NCBI GenBank assembly: GCA_946185495.1
Contig: CAMHJT010000004.1
Location: 1-42,747 of the forward strand
Direction: 5' to 3'
DNA: 42,747 nt
Source: an uncultured Clostridiaceae bacterium
GTDB lineage: Bacteria > Bacillota > Clostridia > Lachnospirales > Lachnospiraceae
Positions 1-10,587 of this stretch are shown piece by piece. Under the pieces are notes generated by a model. That model had not been told where the DNA came from. It did not search any database and saw only the letters and a program-made list of their open reading frames with translations. The position numbers and the translations under genes are program-made. How positions within the stretch are numbered: position 1 is the stretch's first letter; each line of letters begins with the position of its first letter.

Positions 1-1536
1 CTCAATCGTCGCCGGCGGCTTCCCCGTACAGTCATACAGCACGCGGTTAACCCCCTTCACCTCATTTACGATCCTGCCTGTCACAACGCCAAGCACCTCC
101 CATGGAAGCTGCGCGGACTCGGCGGTCATAAAATCGCTGGTGTTGACCGCACGCAGCGCAACCGCATAGTCGTAGGTGCGGTCATCGCCCATGACGCCGA
201 CGCTGCGCATATTGGTGAGAGCCGCAAAATACTGGCCAAGCTCCCGGTCAATGCCGGCCTTCGCAATCTCCTCGCGGTAGATCGCGTCTGCCTCCTGCAC
301 GATCCGCACCTTCTCGGCCGTCACCTCGCCGACAATCCGAACCCCTAGCCCCGGTCCCGGGAAGGGCTGCCTGCTTACCAGATATTCCGGAATACCAAGC
401 TCACGCCCCGCATTCCGCACCTCGTCTTTAAACAGCAGGCGAAGCGGCTCCACGATCTCCTTGAAATTCACATGATCCGGCAGACCTCCCACATTGTGAT
501 GGCTCTTGATCACGGCGGACTTGCCAAGTCCGGACTCAATCACATCCGGATAAATGGTGCCCTGCACCAGAAAATCGACAGCGCCGATCTGATTTGCCTG
601 CTCCTCAAAGACGCGGATGAATTCCTCGCCAATGATCTTTCTTTTCTGCTCCGGCTCTGTCACGCCTGCCAGCTTCTGATAAAAGCGCTCCTGTGCGTTG
701 ACACGGATAAAATTCAGATCGTAGGGTCCCTCCGGACCAAATACAGCCTCGACTTCATCGCCCTCATCCTTCCGCAAAAGGCCGTGATCCACAAACACGC
801 AGGTGAGCTGCTTTCCTACCGCCTTGGAGAGCAGAACCGCCGCTACGGAAGAATCCACGCCGCCCGACAGCGCACACAGTACCTTTCCATCGCCGATTCT
901 CTGACGCAGCGCTCCGATCGTATCCTCGACAAAGGAGGACATTACCCAGTCCCCGCTGCAGCCGCAGACTTCATACACAAAATTGGAAAGCATCTGCATT
1001 CCCTCCGCCGTATGCATGACCTCCGGATGGAACTGTACCGCATACAGCTTCTTTTCCGGACATTCCATGGCGGCAACCGGGCAGACCGGCGTACACGCTG
1101 TGATCCGGAAGCCCTCCGGAGCCTTTGCGATATAGTCGGTATGGCTCATCCAGCAAACCGTCTGCTCCGACACCTTCCTAAACAGTGCGGACTCCCTATC
1201 CGTTATCTCCACCTGCGTCCTTCCATACTCGGATACCGGCGCGGTTGCAACCTCTCCGCCCAGAAGATAGCTCATGAGCTGGGAGCCATAGCAGATGCCG
1301 AGAATCGGAATGCCCATTTCCAGAAGCTCCTTCCCGCATCTGGGTGACTCCTCCTCGTATACACTGTTGGGACCTCCGGTAAAAATAATTCCCTTCGGGT
1401 TCAGCTTCCGGATCTGCTCCGGATCCATCGTATATGGATGAACCTCGCAGTACACCCTGCATTCCCGTACCCTTCTCGCGATCAGCTGGTTATACTGCCC
1501 GCCAAAATCTAATACTATCACTAATTCCTTATCCAC
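1..1536 (-). CDS. guaA: GMP synthase (glutamine-hydrolysing), C-terminus truncated by the window edge
   Basis: Reverse strand reads [27 protein letters not shown]...[15 protein letters not shown]...HPEVMHT...[14 protein letters not shown]...[21 protein letters not shown]. It is 512 in-frame codons and the stop lies just outside the window. The ORF track missed it because of the GTG start and the missing stop. Confidence 0.96.
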   Translation of the reverse strand, partial: MDKELVIVLDFGGQYNQLIARRVRECRVYCEVHPYTMDPEQIRKLNPKGIIFTGGPNSVYEEESPRCGKELLEMGIPILGICYGSQLMSYLLGGEVATAPVSEYGRTQVEITDRESALFRKVSEQTVCWMSHTDYIAKAPEGFRITACTPVCPVAAMECPEKKLYAVQFHPEVMHTAEGMQMLSNFVYEVCGCSGDWVMSSFVEDTIGALRQRIGDGKVLCALSGGVDSSVAAVLLSKAVGKQLTCVFVDHGLLRKDEGDEVEAVFGPEGPYDLNFIRVNAQERFYQKLAGVTEPEQKRKIIGEEFIRVFEEQANQIGAVDFLVQGTIYPDVIESGLGKSAVIKSHHNVGGLPDHVNFKEIVEPLRLLFKDEVRNAGRELGIPEYLVSRQPFPGPGLGVRIVGEVTAEKVRIVQEADAIYREEIAKAGIDRELGQYFAALTNMRSVGVMGDDRTYDYAVALRAVNTSDFMTAESAQLPWEVLGVVTGRIVNEVKGVNRVLYDCTGKPPATIE

Positions 1537-1635
1537 GTCTTCTCTCCTCTGTATAATCCCGGTTTCAGGCCGCCTTTTCTTTCCTGTTTTCTTATAAAAC
1601 AACTTCCAACCGGAAACGTCCTCTCTTCCGCTGTC

Positions 1636-2928
1636 TTATTCAGCTTCCTGCCCTTCTTCTTCCTGCTCTGTCGTCTTCTCAGGAACCTGAACGCCCATCT
1701 GCCCCAAAATGCACTCTACTGCTTTTTCCAGCTGGTTATCCTTCTCCCCGTTGGACTCCCGGTAAGCCTGCGCGTCAAATTCCACCTCCACATCCGGCTT
1801 GATCCCGATCTTGTGGATGTCATTTCCATTCGGCGTAAAATACTTGGCAATGGTCAGCTTTACCGCGGAACCGTCATTTAACGGAAACATTCTCTGCACG
1901 ATGCCTTTTCCAAAGGTGTTGGTGCCCACAAGCATTCCGGTTCCATAATCCTTGATCGCCCCGGCAAATATCTCCGAAGCAGAGGCACTGTAACCGTTGA
2001 CCAGCACCACCAATGGAAGCGTAAACTGTTCATCATCCGTTGAACTATACTCACTTGTCACATTCCCGTCCTTGTCTTCCGTATATACCAGCTTGCCCTC
2101 CGGCAGCATGTAATCCAGCATATCCACCGCGATATCCAGTAGCCCTCCGCCATTGTCCCGCAGGTCAACGATCAGGCCTTCCATTCCCTGCTGCTTCAGT
2201 TCGTCCACCGCCTGAATGTACTGGTTCGCCGTCACCTCATAAAAACTGGACACGCTGACATATCCGATGTTGTGATCCAGCATTTTCGAGGTTACAGTGG
2301 GATTTTCAACCTTACGCCGCTTCATCTGCAGGTCGTAGGTCTTGCCGTCAGAGCTCCGGTACACAGTCAGCGTCACGTCAGTGCCCTCCTGTCCCCGGAT
2401 CTTTTTGACTACTGTGTCGATATCCTGATTCGAGATATCCTCGCCATCTACCTTGTCAATGACATCCTCTGCCATAAGTCCGGCTTTCTCTGCCGGCCCG
2501 TCTTCAAACACCTTGACCACGGTGATCACATTGGTGTCCGGATTCTGTGACACCTGGACGCCGACGCCGACATATTCCCCGCCGCTGTCCTCCAGAAAGC
2601 TGGCGTATTCCTCCGCATTGTAATAAACCGAATACGGATCATCGAGCGCTTCCATATAGCCCCTGATGATGCCATCCTGAAGCTTCTTCTCCTCTTCCTC
2701 AAAATAAAAATTCTTGTCGATCAGCCCGCTGATCGCCTCCAGCTTTTCATTTGTCTGCTTCCCCACCACTGAACTGTCGCTCAGCATCCTTACCTCGGTT
2801 TCCGCTTTTTCGGGCTCCTCCTGGTCCTGCGGCAGCGTCATCTTCACCTTTCCGCATCCTGCCGCCCCCAGCGCGATGACAGAAACCATCATTGTCAGAA
2901 TCGCCCTTTTTGCCTGAAATCTCCTCAT
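1636..2928 (-). CDS. ctpA: S41 family carboxyl-terminal processing protease with PDZ domain, lipoprotein-like N-terminus
   Basis: Lipobox-like ALGAAGC; PDZ region (GVGVQVSQNPDTNVITVVKVFEDGPAEKAGL); S41 motifs (VDLRDNGGGLLDIAVDM, NGYSASASEIFAGAIKD, GKGIVQ). Confidence 0.92.
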   Translation of the reverse strand: MRRFQAKRAILTMMVSVIALGAAGCGKVKMTLPQDQEEPEKAETEVRMLSDSSVVGKQTNEKLEAISGLIDKNFYFEEEEKKLQDGIIRGYMEALDDPYSVYYNAEEYASFLEDSGGEYVGVGVQVSQNPDTNVITVVKVFEDGPAEKAGLMAEDVIDKVDGEDISNQDIDTVVKKIRGQEGTDVTLTVYRSSDGKTYDLQMKRRKVENPTVTSKMLDHNIGYVSVSSFYEVTANQYIQAVDELKQQGMEGLIVDLRDNGGGLLDIAVDMLDYMLPEGKLVYTEDKDGNVTSEYSSTDDEQFTLPLVVLVNGYSASASEIFAGAIKDYGTGMLVGTNTFGKGIVQRMFPLNDGSAVKLTIAKYFTPNGNDIHKIGIKPDVEVEFDAQAYRESNGEKDNQLEKAVECILGQMGVQVPEKTTEQEEEGQEAE

Positions 2929-2960
2929 TCTAAAACCTCTTTCCTATTATTGTCACAAGG

Positions 2961-3083
2961 GTATCTGTTCAGCAGGTACTGAACAGATACGCAGCGGGTG
3001 AAGCCGGCACATCCTGATTCATCCGCTGCATGGCATAATACACTGTTGACACAGTCTGCGCAGCAAACGCGCAGATCTGCTGA
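2961..3083 (-). repeat. Dispersed palindromic repeat, copy A
   Basis: Reverse strand CAGCAGATCTGCGCGTTTGCTGCGCAGACTGTGTCAACAGTGTATTATGCCATGCAGCGGATGAATCAGGATGTGCCGGCTTCACCCGCTGCGTATCTGTTCAGTACCTGCTGAACAGATAC aligns along its length with copies E and F. Confidence 0.82.
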
Positions 3084-3122
3084 TTTCATTCTCATTTCAA
3101 AAACAACATGGAATCCGTCCCC

Positions 3123-4646
3123 TCACTGCAGATATGGAAGCGGGTCCACATATTCGCCGTCGAGACGCACACCGAAATGGCAGTGCGGGCCGGTAGATAC
3201 GCCCGTAGATCCCGCCAGCGCGATCTGCTGTCCTGCCTGCACCACATCACCTACCGACACCAGCATGGAGGAATTGTGCATGTAGACGGTCACAACTCCG
3301 CCGCCATGGTCAATACAGATATAGTTGCCCGCTGCGTAATTGTACGTCGCGACGATCACAGTTCCCGGCGCGGCCGCCACAATCGAGGCGCCATAGTCAC
3401 AGCCGATATCAATTCCCCTGTGGTAGGTACTCGCGCCTGCGATCGGCGCCTCCCTTCCTCCAAAGTAGGAGGATATCTGTGAATATCCGGGGACAGGCCA
3501 TACAAAAATCCCACCTGTATAGGTGCTGCTTACGCTCCTGCTCGCAGTCATCTCTGCTGAAGCGATCAGTGCGTCCGCCTCCTGCTCCGCCCTGGTATAT
3601 TTCCGGATCTCCTCATTCTGATTACGGATGGATTCCGCATATTGCTCCATCTGCTTCTGCTTCTCCACCAACAGGATCTCCAGCGCCTCCTGTTGTCCTT
3701 TAAGCTCCGCGTGCAGCTTCTGATTCCGCACCAGATCGCGGTCCATCTTTTCACGCAGGTTTGCAACCTGCTCCTTTGCCTCCTTCAGCTGCTTTAACAG
3801 GTTATAATCGTAAAAGGACACCTGGTTCACATATTCTGACCTATTCAACATATCCGACATGTTATTGGCCGTAAGCAGCACATCCATATAGCTCATCTGG
3901 CCGGATTCATATACCATCTGGATCCGCAGCTTCATCGCTTCATATTGTTCAAGCTGTGCCTGTTTGGCTTCCACGAACTGATCCTGCGTATCCTCAATGG
4001 TCTGCTTGAGGATCACCTCGTTTTGCTCGAGCTCCCGGATCGTATCCTGCATCTCGTTGAGGGATTCATCGAGCTGCGTGATATATTGAACCACACTCTC
4101 TTTGGCTACTTCCAGCTTGTCAAGGATTTTCTGCGCCTCCTGACGCTTCTTCGCCGCAATCTCCGCGTCGTTTACCGCCTGCTGTACATCTATCGTCGGC
4201 GTATAATATTCAATCTGAATCGGCAGGTTCGTCGCAGCCTGCGTAGCAGCCTCAGTCGTCCCGGCCTCCGTGCTGCCCTTCTGCTTCTCTGTCGTTTTTT
4301 TATCCTTTTTTCCGGAGTTTTTCTTTCCGTCATCCTTTTTTTCGGTTGTGACAGCCTCCTTCGCAGGCTTCCCTGAATCAGCAGGAGCTTCGGTCACAGG
4401 CGCTGACGTCTGGGGCTGGAGCGCCTCTGTCGCAGGCGCTGATGTCTGGGGCTGGGGGGCTTCGGTCACAGGCGCCGCTGTCTCCGGCTGCAGCAACTCC
4501 GTGACAGGCTCTCCGATCGTTTCCGCGGTTTCCGCCTCCGGTGCTTCTCCAGCATTCTCTGTCGCCGTGGCATGCGAAAAACATCCCAGCGCAAGGCTCA
4601 GTACAACCAGCATGGAAGCCATGCATTTCCTGCCATGTACCCTCAT
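3123..4646 (-). CDS. PcsB/EnvC-like murein hydrolase activator: coiled coil plus C-terminal M23 domain
   Basis: Signal peptide, TEAPQPQTSAP low-complexity linker, long coiled coil, M23 motif (YHRGIDIGCDYG...GPHCHFGVRLDG). Adjacent to ftsEX. Start trimmed from 4667 to the ATG at 4646, which follows a GGGGG-type RBS. Confidence 0.9.
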   Translation of the reverse strand: MRVHGRKCMASMLVVLSLALGCFSHATATENAGEAPEAETAETIGEPVTELLQPETAAPVTEAPQPQTSAPATEALQPQTSAPVTEAPADSGKPAKEAVTTEKKDDGKKNSGKKDKKTTEKQKGSTEAGTTEAATQAATNLPIQIEYYTPTIDVQQAVNDAEIAAKKRQEAQKILDKLEVAKESVVQYITQLDESLNEMQDTIRELEQNEVILKQTIEDTQDQFVEAKQAQLEQYEAMKLRIQMVYESGQMSYMDVLLTANNMSDMLNRSEYVNQVSFYDYNLLKQLKEAKEQVANLREKMDRDLVRNQKLHAELKGQQEALEILLVEKQKQMEQYAESIRNQNEEIRKYTRAEQEADALIASAEMTASRSVSSTYTGGIFVWPVPGYSQISSYFGGREAPIAGASTYHRGIDIGCDYGASIVAAAPGTVIVATYNYAAGNYICIDHGGGVVTVYMHNSSMLVSVGDVVQAGQQIALAGSTGVSTGPHCHFGVRLDGEYVDPLPYLQ

Positions 4647-4663
4647 CACACGCACCCCCTCAC

Positions 4664-5575
4664 TCAAACTCTCAAATGCTTATGCGTTGTTACAAAGCTT
4701 CCCAGGAAGCCGACGCCCACGCCAAACAGGATGGAAATCGGAACCAGCCGGGCAAACACTTCTCCCGCCGGAGCGAACCGGATCATATTCTCAACAATCA
4801 GGAAATGCCCCATCAGATATTTTGTGACTGCATTGTACAGAAAATACAGTCCAAACAACGGTAAAATGGAACCAACCAGCCCCAGCAGCATACCCTCGAT
4901 CAGGAAGGGCGCCCGCACGAACAGATCCGTCGCGCCGATCAGCTTCATAATTGCGATCTCTTCCTTCCGTACCGAAATGCCGATCGTGATTGTGTTGCTG
5001 ATCAGGAAGAGGGATACCAGCAAAAGGATCAGGATCACGCTGATCGAAGCATACCCTACCAGCCGGTTGAGGGAGCTGACACTGTTAGCCACCGTATCGC
5101 TGCTGTTTACCTTCCTCACTCCCGAAATGTTCTTCACCTGATCCACCGTCTCGGCCTGCTCGCCGATATTCCGGAACGTCAGTTCAAAGGATGAGCTGTT
5201 CTGCAGGGGATTGTCATCTCCAAACACGGAATTCACATATTCCATATCCCCGTGGTACATCTCCTGCACATAGGCCTCCCACGCCTTGTCGGCAGAAATG
5301 TATTCAATGGAGGCAATATTGGGAATCGTCTGCAGCTCCTCCCCGATCTTCAAAATCTGTTCGTCTGTCAGCCCTTCATCAAAAAACACGGACACCGTGA
5401 GGGAATCCTCAATAGACCGCACCGTTAGCTCTACATTCTGCACTATGGCATAGAATACGCCAAACAAAAAAATACAGGCGACGATGGTTCCGATCGATGC
5501 TAGTGAAAACAACAGATTTCTCCTGATATTTTTCAGTCCCTGCCGGATACTATATCCCAATGTACTAATCTTCAT
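4664..5575 (-). CDS. ftsX: Cell division permease FtsX
   Basis: MKISTLGYSIRQGLKNIRRNLLFSLASIGTI..., four-TM FtsX layout, overlaps ftsE. Confidence 0.95.
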   Translation of the reverse strand: MKISTLGYSIRQGLKNIRRNLLFSLASIGTIVACIFLFGVFYAIVQNVELTVRSIEDSLTVSVFFDEGLTDEQILKIGEELQTIPNIASIEYISADKAWEAYVQEMYHGDMEYVNSVFGDDNPLQNSSSFELTFRNIGEQAETVDQVKNISGVRKVNSSDTVANSVSSLNRLVGYASISVILILLLVSLFLISNTITIGISVRKEEIAIMKLIGATDLFVRAPFLIEGMLLGLVGSILPLFGLYFLYNAVTKYLMGHFLIVENMIRFAPAGEVFARLVPISILFGVGVGFLGSFVTTHKHLRV

Positions 5576-6248
5576 CTAAATAACCACCTTTTTCCATATC
5601 GCTGATCAGCCTGCCCTTCTTCAGGACGATCACGCGCTTCTGCATCAGGTTCACAATCTCCCTGTCATGTGTCACAACCAGCACCGTTGTCCCTCTCCGG
5701 TTGATCTCCTCCAGCAGCCGCATGCTCTCTAGGGATTTCTTTGGATCCAGATTTCCCGTCGGCTCATCCGCGAGAATGATCTTCGGTTCATTGACGATCG
5801 CCCTGGCCAGCGCAACTCTCTGTTGTTCACCGCCCGACAACTCCCTCGGATACTGCTTGTATTTATCCGCAAGCCCCACCATCGTCAGTGTGGCAGGCAC
5901 CTGCCTCCGTATCTCCTTCTGCGTCTTCTCAATGACCTGCTGCGCAAATGCCACATTTTCAAATACAGTGCGGTCCTTCAAAAGCCTGAAATTCTGAAAC
6001 ACCACCCCGATCTTGCGCCTGAGCATCGGGATCTCGTTCTTCTTCATCCGGCTGTATTCCATTCCGTCTACTACGATCTCTCCCACGGTCGGCTTGATCT
6101 CCTGCAGCAAAAGCTTGATCAGCGTAGTCTTGCCTGACCCGCTGCTGCCCACAATAAATACAAACTCGCCCTCCCTCACGCGAAAGGACACATCATCCAG
6201 TGCCGTCACCGTCGGATACCGCATGGTCACATGATCCAGCATAATCAT
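5565..6248 (-). CDS. ftsE: Cell division ATP-binding protein FtsE
   Basis: MIMLDHVTMRYPTVTALDDVSF..., Walker A GSSGSGKTT, LSGGEQQRVALARA, ILADEPTGNLDP. Confidence 0.96.
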   Translation of the reverse strand: MIMLDHVTMRYPTVTALDDVSFRVREGEFVFIVGSSGSGKTTLIKLLLQEIKPTVGEIVVDGMEYSRMKKNEIPMLRRKIGVVFQNFRLLKDRTVFENVAFAQQVIEKTQKEIRRQVPATLTMVGLADKYKQYPRELSGGEQQRVALARAIVNEPKIILADEPTGNLDPKKSLESMRLLEEINRRGTTVLVVTHDREIVNLMQKRVIVLKKGRLISDMEKGGYLDED

Positions 6249-6286
6249 AACAAAGTACCCCTCTTCTGAACATAATACATATGATC

Positions 6287-7393
6287 TTAATAATCCAGTG
6301 ATTCCATATACTTCATATACTTGACTACCATCAATGCAATCTTAAATGTAATGGCATCCTCAAAGACACGCAGATCCAGCCCGGTACTCTTCTGGAGCTT
6401 ATCCAGCCTGTACACCAGCGTGTTCCTGTGGATATAAAGCTGTCTGGAAGTCTCTGATACATTCAGGCTGTTCTCAAAAAATTTGTTGATCGTCGTCAGT
6501 GTCTCCTCATCGAAATCATCCGGAGACCGGTTCTCAAAAATTTCCTTGATGAACATCTTACAAAGCGGAATGGGAAGCTGATAGATCAGACGCCCGATTC
6601 CAAGATTGCTGTAGGCTATGATATTGCGGTTACCATAAAAGATCTTGCCCACATCCAGAGCCATCTTCGCCTCCTTATATGAACGTGATACCTCCTTGAT
6701 CTCATTGACAATCGTACCAAAGGCCACATGTACAGAGGACATTGCCTCAGAATTCAACATATCTACAATCACCTTTGCCGTCTTGTTCATATCCTCATAA
6801 GTCTCATTCTGCTTCACTTCCTTGACCAAAATGATATTCTTCTCATCCACAGCTGTCACAAAATCCTTCACCTTGGTGGAAAAGAGATTCCGGATCGTCT
6901 CCATCGCATTGGTATCCTTCTCGGTCTTGGTCTCCACAATAAAGACGATGCGCTTGACGTCGGTGTCGATATGAAGCTTCTTCGCCCTGTTATAAATATC
7001 CACAAGCAGCAGATTGTCAAGCAAAAGGTTCTTGATAAAGTTATCCTTGTCAAACCGCTCCTTATAGGCTACCAGCAGATTCTGCACCTGGAAGGCCGCG
7101 ATCTTGCCGATCATATAGACATCGTCCGCTTCCCCCTTCGCAATGATCACATATTCCAGCTGGTTCTCGTCAAATACCTTAAAAAACTGATATCCCTGCA
7201 GCATCTGACTCTCCGCAGCGGAATTTACAAACGCGAGCACGGATTCCTCATACTCGTTCGTATCACGCAGGGTTGCCGCCAGCGCCTTCCCCTCTGTATC
7301 CATCACACACAGATCGATTCTGGTGATCGCCTTGATCCCCTCAATGGTATCCTGCAAGATCTGATTTGATATCATCCTGTCACCCCTTCTCAT
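6287..7393 (-). CDS. CdaR/PucR-type transcriptional regulator with C-terminal helix-turn-helix
   Basis: N-terminal sugar-diacid-recognition-like region; C-terminal ENSLNVSETSRQLYIHRNTLVYRLDKLQKSTGLDLRVFEDAITFKIALMV is the typical CdaR HTH_30. Confidence 0.88.
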   Translation of the reverse strand: MRRGDRMISNQILQDTIEGIKAITRIDLCVMDTEGKALAATLRDTNEYEESVLAFVNSAAESQMLQGYQFFKVFDENQLEYVIIAKGEADDVYMIGKIAAFQVQNLLVAYKERFDKDNFIKNLLLDNLLLVDIYNRAKKLHIDTDVKRIVFIVETKTEKDTNAMETIRNLFSTKVKDFVTAVDEKNIILVKEVKQNETYEDMNKTAKVIVDMLNSEAMSSVHVAFGTIVNEIKEVSRSYKEAKMALDVGKIFYGNRNIIAYSNLGIGRLIYQLPIPLCKMFIKEIFENRSPDDFDEETLTTINKFFENSLNVSETSRQLYIHRNTLVYRLDKLQKSTGLDLRVFEDAITFKIALMVVKYMKYMESLDY

Positions 7394-7524
7394 TTTTATC
7401 TTCTGCCGCCTCCGGCAGAACTGCTATCGTAACAATCCGGACCGGATCGAGCATAGTCCACTCTTTATTTTAACGGAAGATGGAGAAAAAAGAAAGCAAA
7501 TGTTATAAAAATTTACTCTTTTTT

Positions 7525-7558
7525 CACAAAAAAAGGCGGCCGCATACGCAGCCGCCAA
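7525..7558 (-). terminator. Rho-independent terminator after the msmK/ugpC-like gene
   Basis: Minus strand GGCGGCTGCGTATGCGGCCGCC followed by TTTTTTT. Confidence 0.85.
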
Positions 7559-7579
7559 AATAATCACGCTCTATTCAGA

Positions 7580-8692
7580 TCAATCAAGAATCTTCTGCTC
7601 TGTGTCCTTATCAAAGATATGGATCTTGCTCACGTCAAATGCAAGTGTAACGGTATCTCCCGGTCTTGCAGTTGTACGCGCGTTAACTCTCGCTGTAATA
7701 TCAAACGAATCAATCGTAAAGTACAGATAAACCTCGGCACCTAACATCTCGTAGATCGTAATTCTCGCATCGATGATACTCTCCGGTGAAGACTCGATGA
7801 ACAGCTGCTCATCATGAATATCCTCAGGACGGATACCAAGAATTACCTCACGGTCAATATAGTTCTGATCAATCAGGATCTGAGCCTTGGAATCCGGTAC
7901 CTTGATGGAATGCGCACCGAACATAAGCAGTACGTCAGCACCTGACTTAACAACACGGCACTCAACAAAGTTCATCGGAGGCATGCCCATGAATCCGGCT
8001 ACGAACAGGTTGTTTGGCTTATCATATAAATTCTGAGGAGAATCTACCTGCTGAACAATACCGTCCTTCATAACTACGATTCTGGTACCAAGTGTCATAG
8101 CCTCGGTCTGGTCATGTGTTACATAGATGATGGTTGTCTGCAGTCTCTGATGCAGCTTGGAGATCTCAACACGCATCTGCACACGAAGCTTTGCATCCAG
8201 GTTTGACAAAGGCTCGTCCATCAGGAATACCTTCGGCTCACGCACGATTGCACGTCCCATCGCCACACGCTGTCTCTGACCACCTGATAAAGCCTTCGGC
8301 TTACGGTCTAACAAATGCTCAATATCCAAAATCTTGGCAGCCTCATGCACCTGCTTGTCAATTCTCTCCTTCGGAACCTTACGAAGCTTCAGACCAAACG
8401 CCATATTGTCATATACGGACATATGCGGATACAAAGCGTAGTTCTGGAATACCATCGCAATATCACGATCCTTCGGTTCTACATCATTTACCATCTTGTC
8501 GCCGATCCACAGCTCACCGGAGCTGATATCCTCCAAACCTGCGATCATACGAAGGGTTGTGGACTTACCACATCCTGAAGGACCTACAAAGATGATGAAC
8601 TCCTTGTCCTCGATCTCAAGATTGAAATCCTTCACGGCGTTAAAACCGTTGGAATAAATCTTATAAATGTTTTTGAGTGATAAACTAGCCAT
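7580..8692 (-). CDS. Carbohydrate ABC transporter ATP-binding protein (MsmK/UgpC type)
   Basis: MASLSLKNIYKIYSNGFNAVKDFNLEI..., GPSGCGKSTTLRMIAGLE, LSGGQRQRVAMGRAIVR, TOBE-type C-terminus. Confidence 0.93.
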   Translation of the reverse strand: MASLSLKNIYKIYSNGFNAVKDFNLEIEDKEFIIFVGPSGCGKSTTLRMIAGLEDISSGELWIGDKMVNDVEPKDRDIAMVFQNYALYPHMSVYDNMAFGLKLRKVPKERIDKQVHEAAKILDIEHLLDRKPKALSGGQRQRVAMGRAIVREPKVFLMDEPLSNLDAKLRVQMRVEISKLHQRLQTTIIYVTHDQTEAMTLGTRIVVMKDGIVQQVDSPQNLYDKPNNLFVAGFMGMPPMNFVECRVVKSGADVLLMFGAHSIKVPDSKAQILIDQNYIDREVILGIRPEDIHDEQLFIESSPESIIDARITIYEMLGAEVYLYFTIDSFDITARVNARTTARPGDTVTLAFDVSKIHIFDKDTEQKILD

Positions 8693-9004
8693 GTTTTTAT
8701 TTCCTCCTCAGATATATAGTTTTTGTAACAACATATCCTTATGATACATCATTTATTTTTTTTTGGGAATATTACTATTCGACAAATTCATTTTCAATTC
8801 TTTGTTCAAAATGTCATTTAGCAAAATAAACTGTAAAAATTGACCATGATAACATATTGTTTATTATCAATATATACCGAAAACAACCCGAATTTTAACT
8901 GTTTCTATCTGCTTTTTTCGCAAAGTCATGCAAATTATCTAACTATTCCTGCTCCGATTTCCCTATTTTTGAATTCTTTTTATGTAAAATGCCCAAAGTA
9001 CGTC

Positions 9005-9739
9005 CTATTCATCCGACGACCTGCGCTGGCGCTTTAGCTCGCGCTTCATCCTCAGATTACTCATCCAGGCCTTGATCCCGCCGCTGCGGCGGAACCATCT
9101 GTATATGTTCTGAATCCGGAACCTTTCCGCGCCGGAGGGGATGTTGTCCTCCAGAACAGCCTTCTCATACAAAAGATTGCCTGTAAACAAAATGAGCCCC
9201 GCATTCATCTGGCTTCTGAACTTCTCCAAAAGCTCAAGCTGCTGCTGATCCTCCAGGGCAAACAGCAGAATGTCGGGCGCGACCGAGTTGATCTCATTCA
9301 CAATATGCTCCGGCGTAAGCTCCTTCTCCGCAAGGGAGAAGCCGCCAAAGGTCAGATACGGCCGCTTCTCATGCACGTTCTTCTGCACGGAGGTATACTT
9401 CTCCTCATCTGCCGCGATCAGCATAAACTCATAGCCCATCTCAACCGCCCGGTCCAGAATATTGTCAAAAAAACCATCCGGAAAGAACGACTGTCTCTGA
9501 TATCCGAGCACCTGATTGATGCTGCTGTTGACGCCCGGATTACCGGGAAGCACAAGCTCACTCTCCTCCACCTGTGCCTTCCACTCCGGATGCTCTTTCA
9601 ACAGCAGCAGCGTATTACTGTTCACGAAATATACCACATGACTGCCCTCCCGCTGCATACAGTCAAACGCTGTGCTGATGGCAGTCTCTGTCGATGCGAT
9701 GTCAACCATCACATCCAGCAGTTTAATCCTATCACTCAT
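9005..9739 (-). CDS. WecG/TagA/CpsF-family glycosyltransferase-like protein
   Basis: FVNSNTLLLLKEHPEW...PGNPGVNSSINQVLG...FFPDGFFDNILDRAVEMGYEFMLI...APDILLFAL resembles the WecG/TagA fold. Confidence 0.65.
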   Translation of the reverse strand: MSDRIKLLDVMVDIASTETAISTAFDCMQREGSHVVYFVNSNTLLLLKEHPEWKAQVEESELVLPGNPGVNSSINQVLGYQRQSFFPDGFFDNILDRAVEMGYEFMLIAADEEKYTSVQKNVHEKRPYLTFGGFSLAEKELTPEHIVNEINSVAPDILLFALEDQQQLELLEKFRSQMNAGLILFTGNLLYEKAVLEDNIPSGAERFRIQNIYRWFRRSGGIKAWMSNLRMKRELKRQRRSSDE

Positions 9740-9751
9740 AAGTTACCCCTG

Positions 9752-10330
9752 TTACTGGACAGTCGTGTCATTCCTGCCAACTATCACAAATATCTCAACG
9801 CCCTCAGTAGACACATCGACGCCGGAATCCACGCTTCCAACCTCGATCACCGCGTCCTGGAAATATCCGGCCAGATCCTGGCCCATTCCCTCCTGAGGTA
9901 CAAAAATCCTGGTCTGCTGCTCACTTGAAATGGAATAGTTGCCCGTAGCGACATCTGTAAAGCCGTTACCTGTAAGCTTGTCCATCCATGCCTTCGCTAT
10001 GCCTGCCACACCCGTGCTGTTAAGCACCAGAATCTTCCTGTCCGTAGACGGGATCGCCTGTTCTTCGGTTGTCGCCTCCTCTGTCGGCTCCTCCGTCAGG
10101 ATTTCCTCTGTCGTCGGCTCCTCCGTCGTCGGTTCTTCCGTCATGGGCTCCTCTGTTGTCGGCTCCTGGTTTTGCGCATACATGTCGTTATTCCCGGATG
10201 GCCGGTTGCGATCAGAATTCACCTTAATAAGGAAAAAGGCCGCGAATCCAACAATCAGGGCAGCCATCAGCACAATCAAAGATCGAAGGAACGCCTCGGC
10301 AAAAACCTTGAGCATGATCTTTTTATCCAT
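9752..10330 (-). CDS. Membrane-anchored LytR C-terminal domain protein with TTEE-rich linker
   Basis: One N-terminal TM helix; repeats (TEEPTTEEPTTEE); C-term KILVLNSTGVAGIAKAWMDKLTGNGFTDVATGNYS typical of LytR_C. Confidence 0.8.
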   Translation of the reverse strand: MDKKIMLKVFAEAFLRSLIVLMAALIVGFAAFFLIKVNSDRNRPSGNNDMYAQNQEPTTEEPMTEEPTTEEPTTEEILTEEPTEEATTEEQAIPSTDRKILVLNSTGVAGIAKAWMDKLTGNGFTDVATGNYSISSEQQTRIFVPQEGMGQDLAGYFQDAVIEVGSVDSGVDVSTEGVEIFVIVGRNDTTVQ

Positions 10331-10449
10331 AGTATCGCCTCCTGAAATTTTTCATAAGTACACCAAGTATAACAGAATTGATTTTTGTTTTCAACCTTTT
10401 CCTTCCTGTTTCACTCTTTTGACACAGATTTCGTTTCGGTTTTGGCTTA

Positions 10450-10577
10450 CCGGACGGCTTCCGGCGGATAGTTCATTTGCACTCCGGGCACGCTCTCGCT
10501 TAGTTGCTCACGCAACGGTACTAAGATGCGCCAGCTTTGCCCGCTGCGTATCTGCTTGACACCTGCTGAGCCGTTAC
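10450..10577 (+). repeat. Dispersed palindromic repeat, mosaic copy B
   Basis: Right half (ctaagatgcgccagctttgcccgctgcgtatctgcttgacacctgctgagccgttac) matches copies E and F; left half (gttcatttgcactccgggcacgctctcgcttagttgctcac) matches 16677..16742. Confidence 0.7.
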
Positions 10578-10587
10578 CATAATTTCG

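Noticed and set aside
472-1347. Plus-strand 291-aa ORF
   Set aside because: Antisense shadow of guaA, whose minus-strand frame is unmistakable.
4270-4827. Plus-strand ORFs rich in SVTGADVWGWSA repeats
   Set aside because: Antisense translation of the TEAPQPQTSAP linker of the PcsB-like protein.
10050-10170. Short direct repeats (gtcggctcctc) that resemble a CRISPR-like array
   Set aside because: Low-complexity coding repeats (TTEEP) of a LytR_C protein; no unique spacers.
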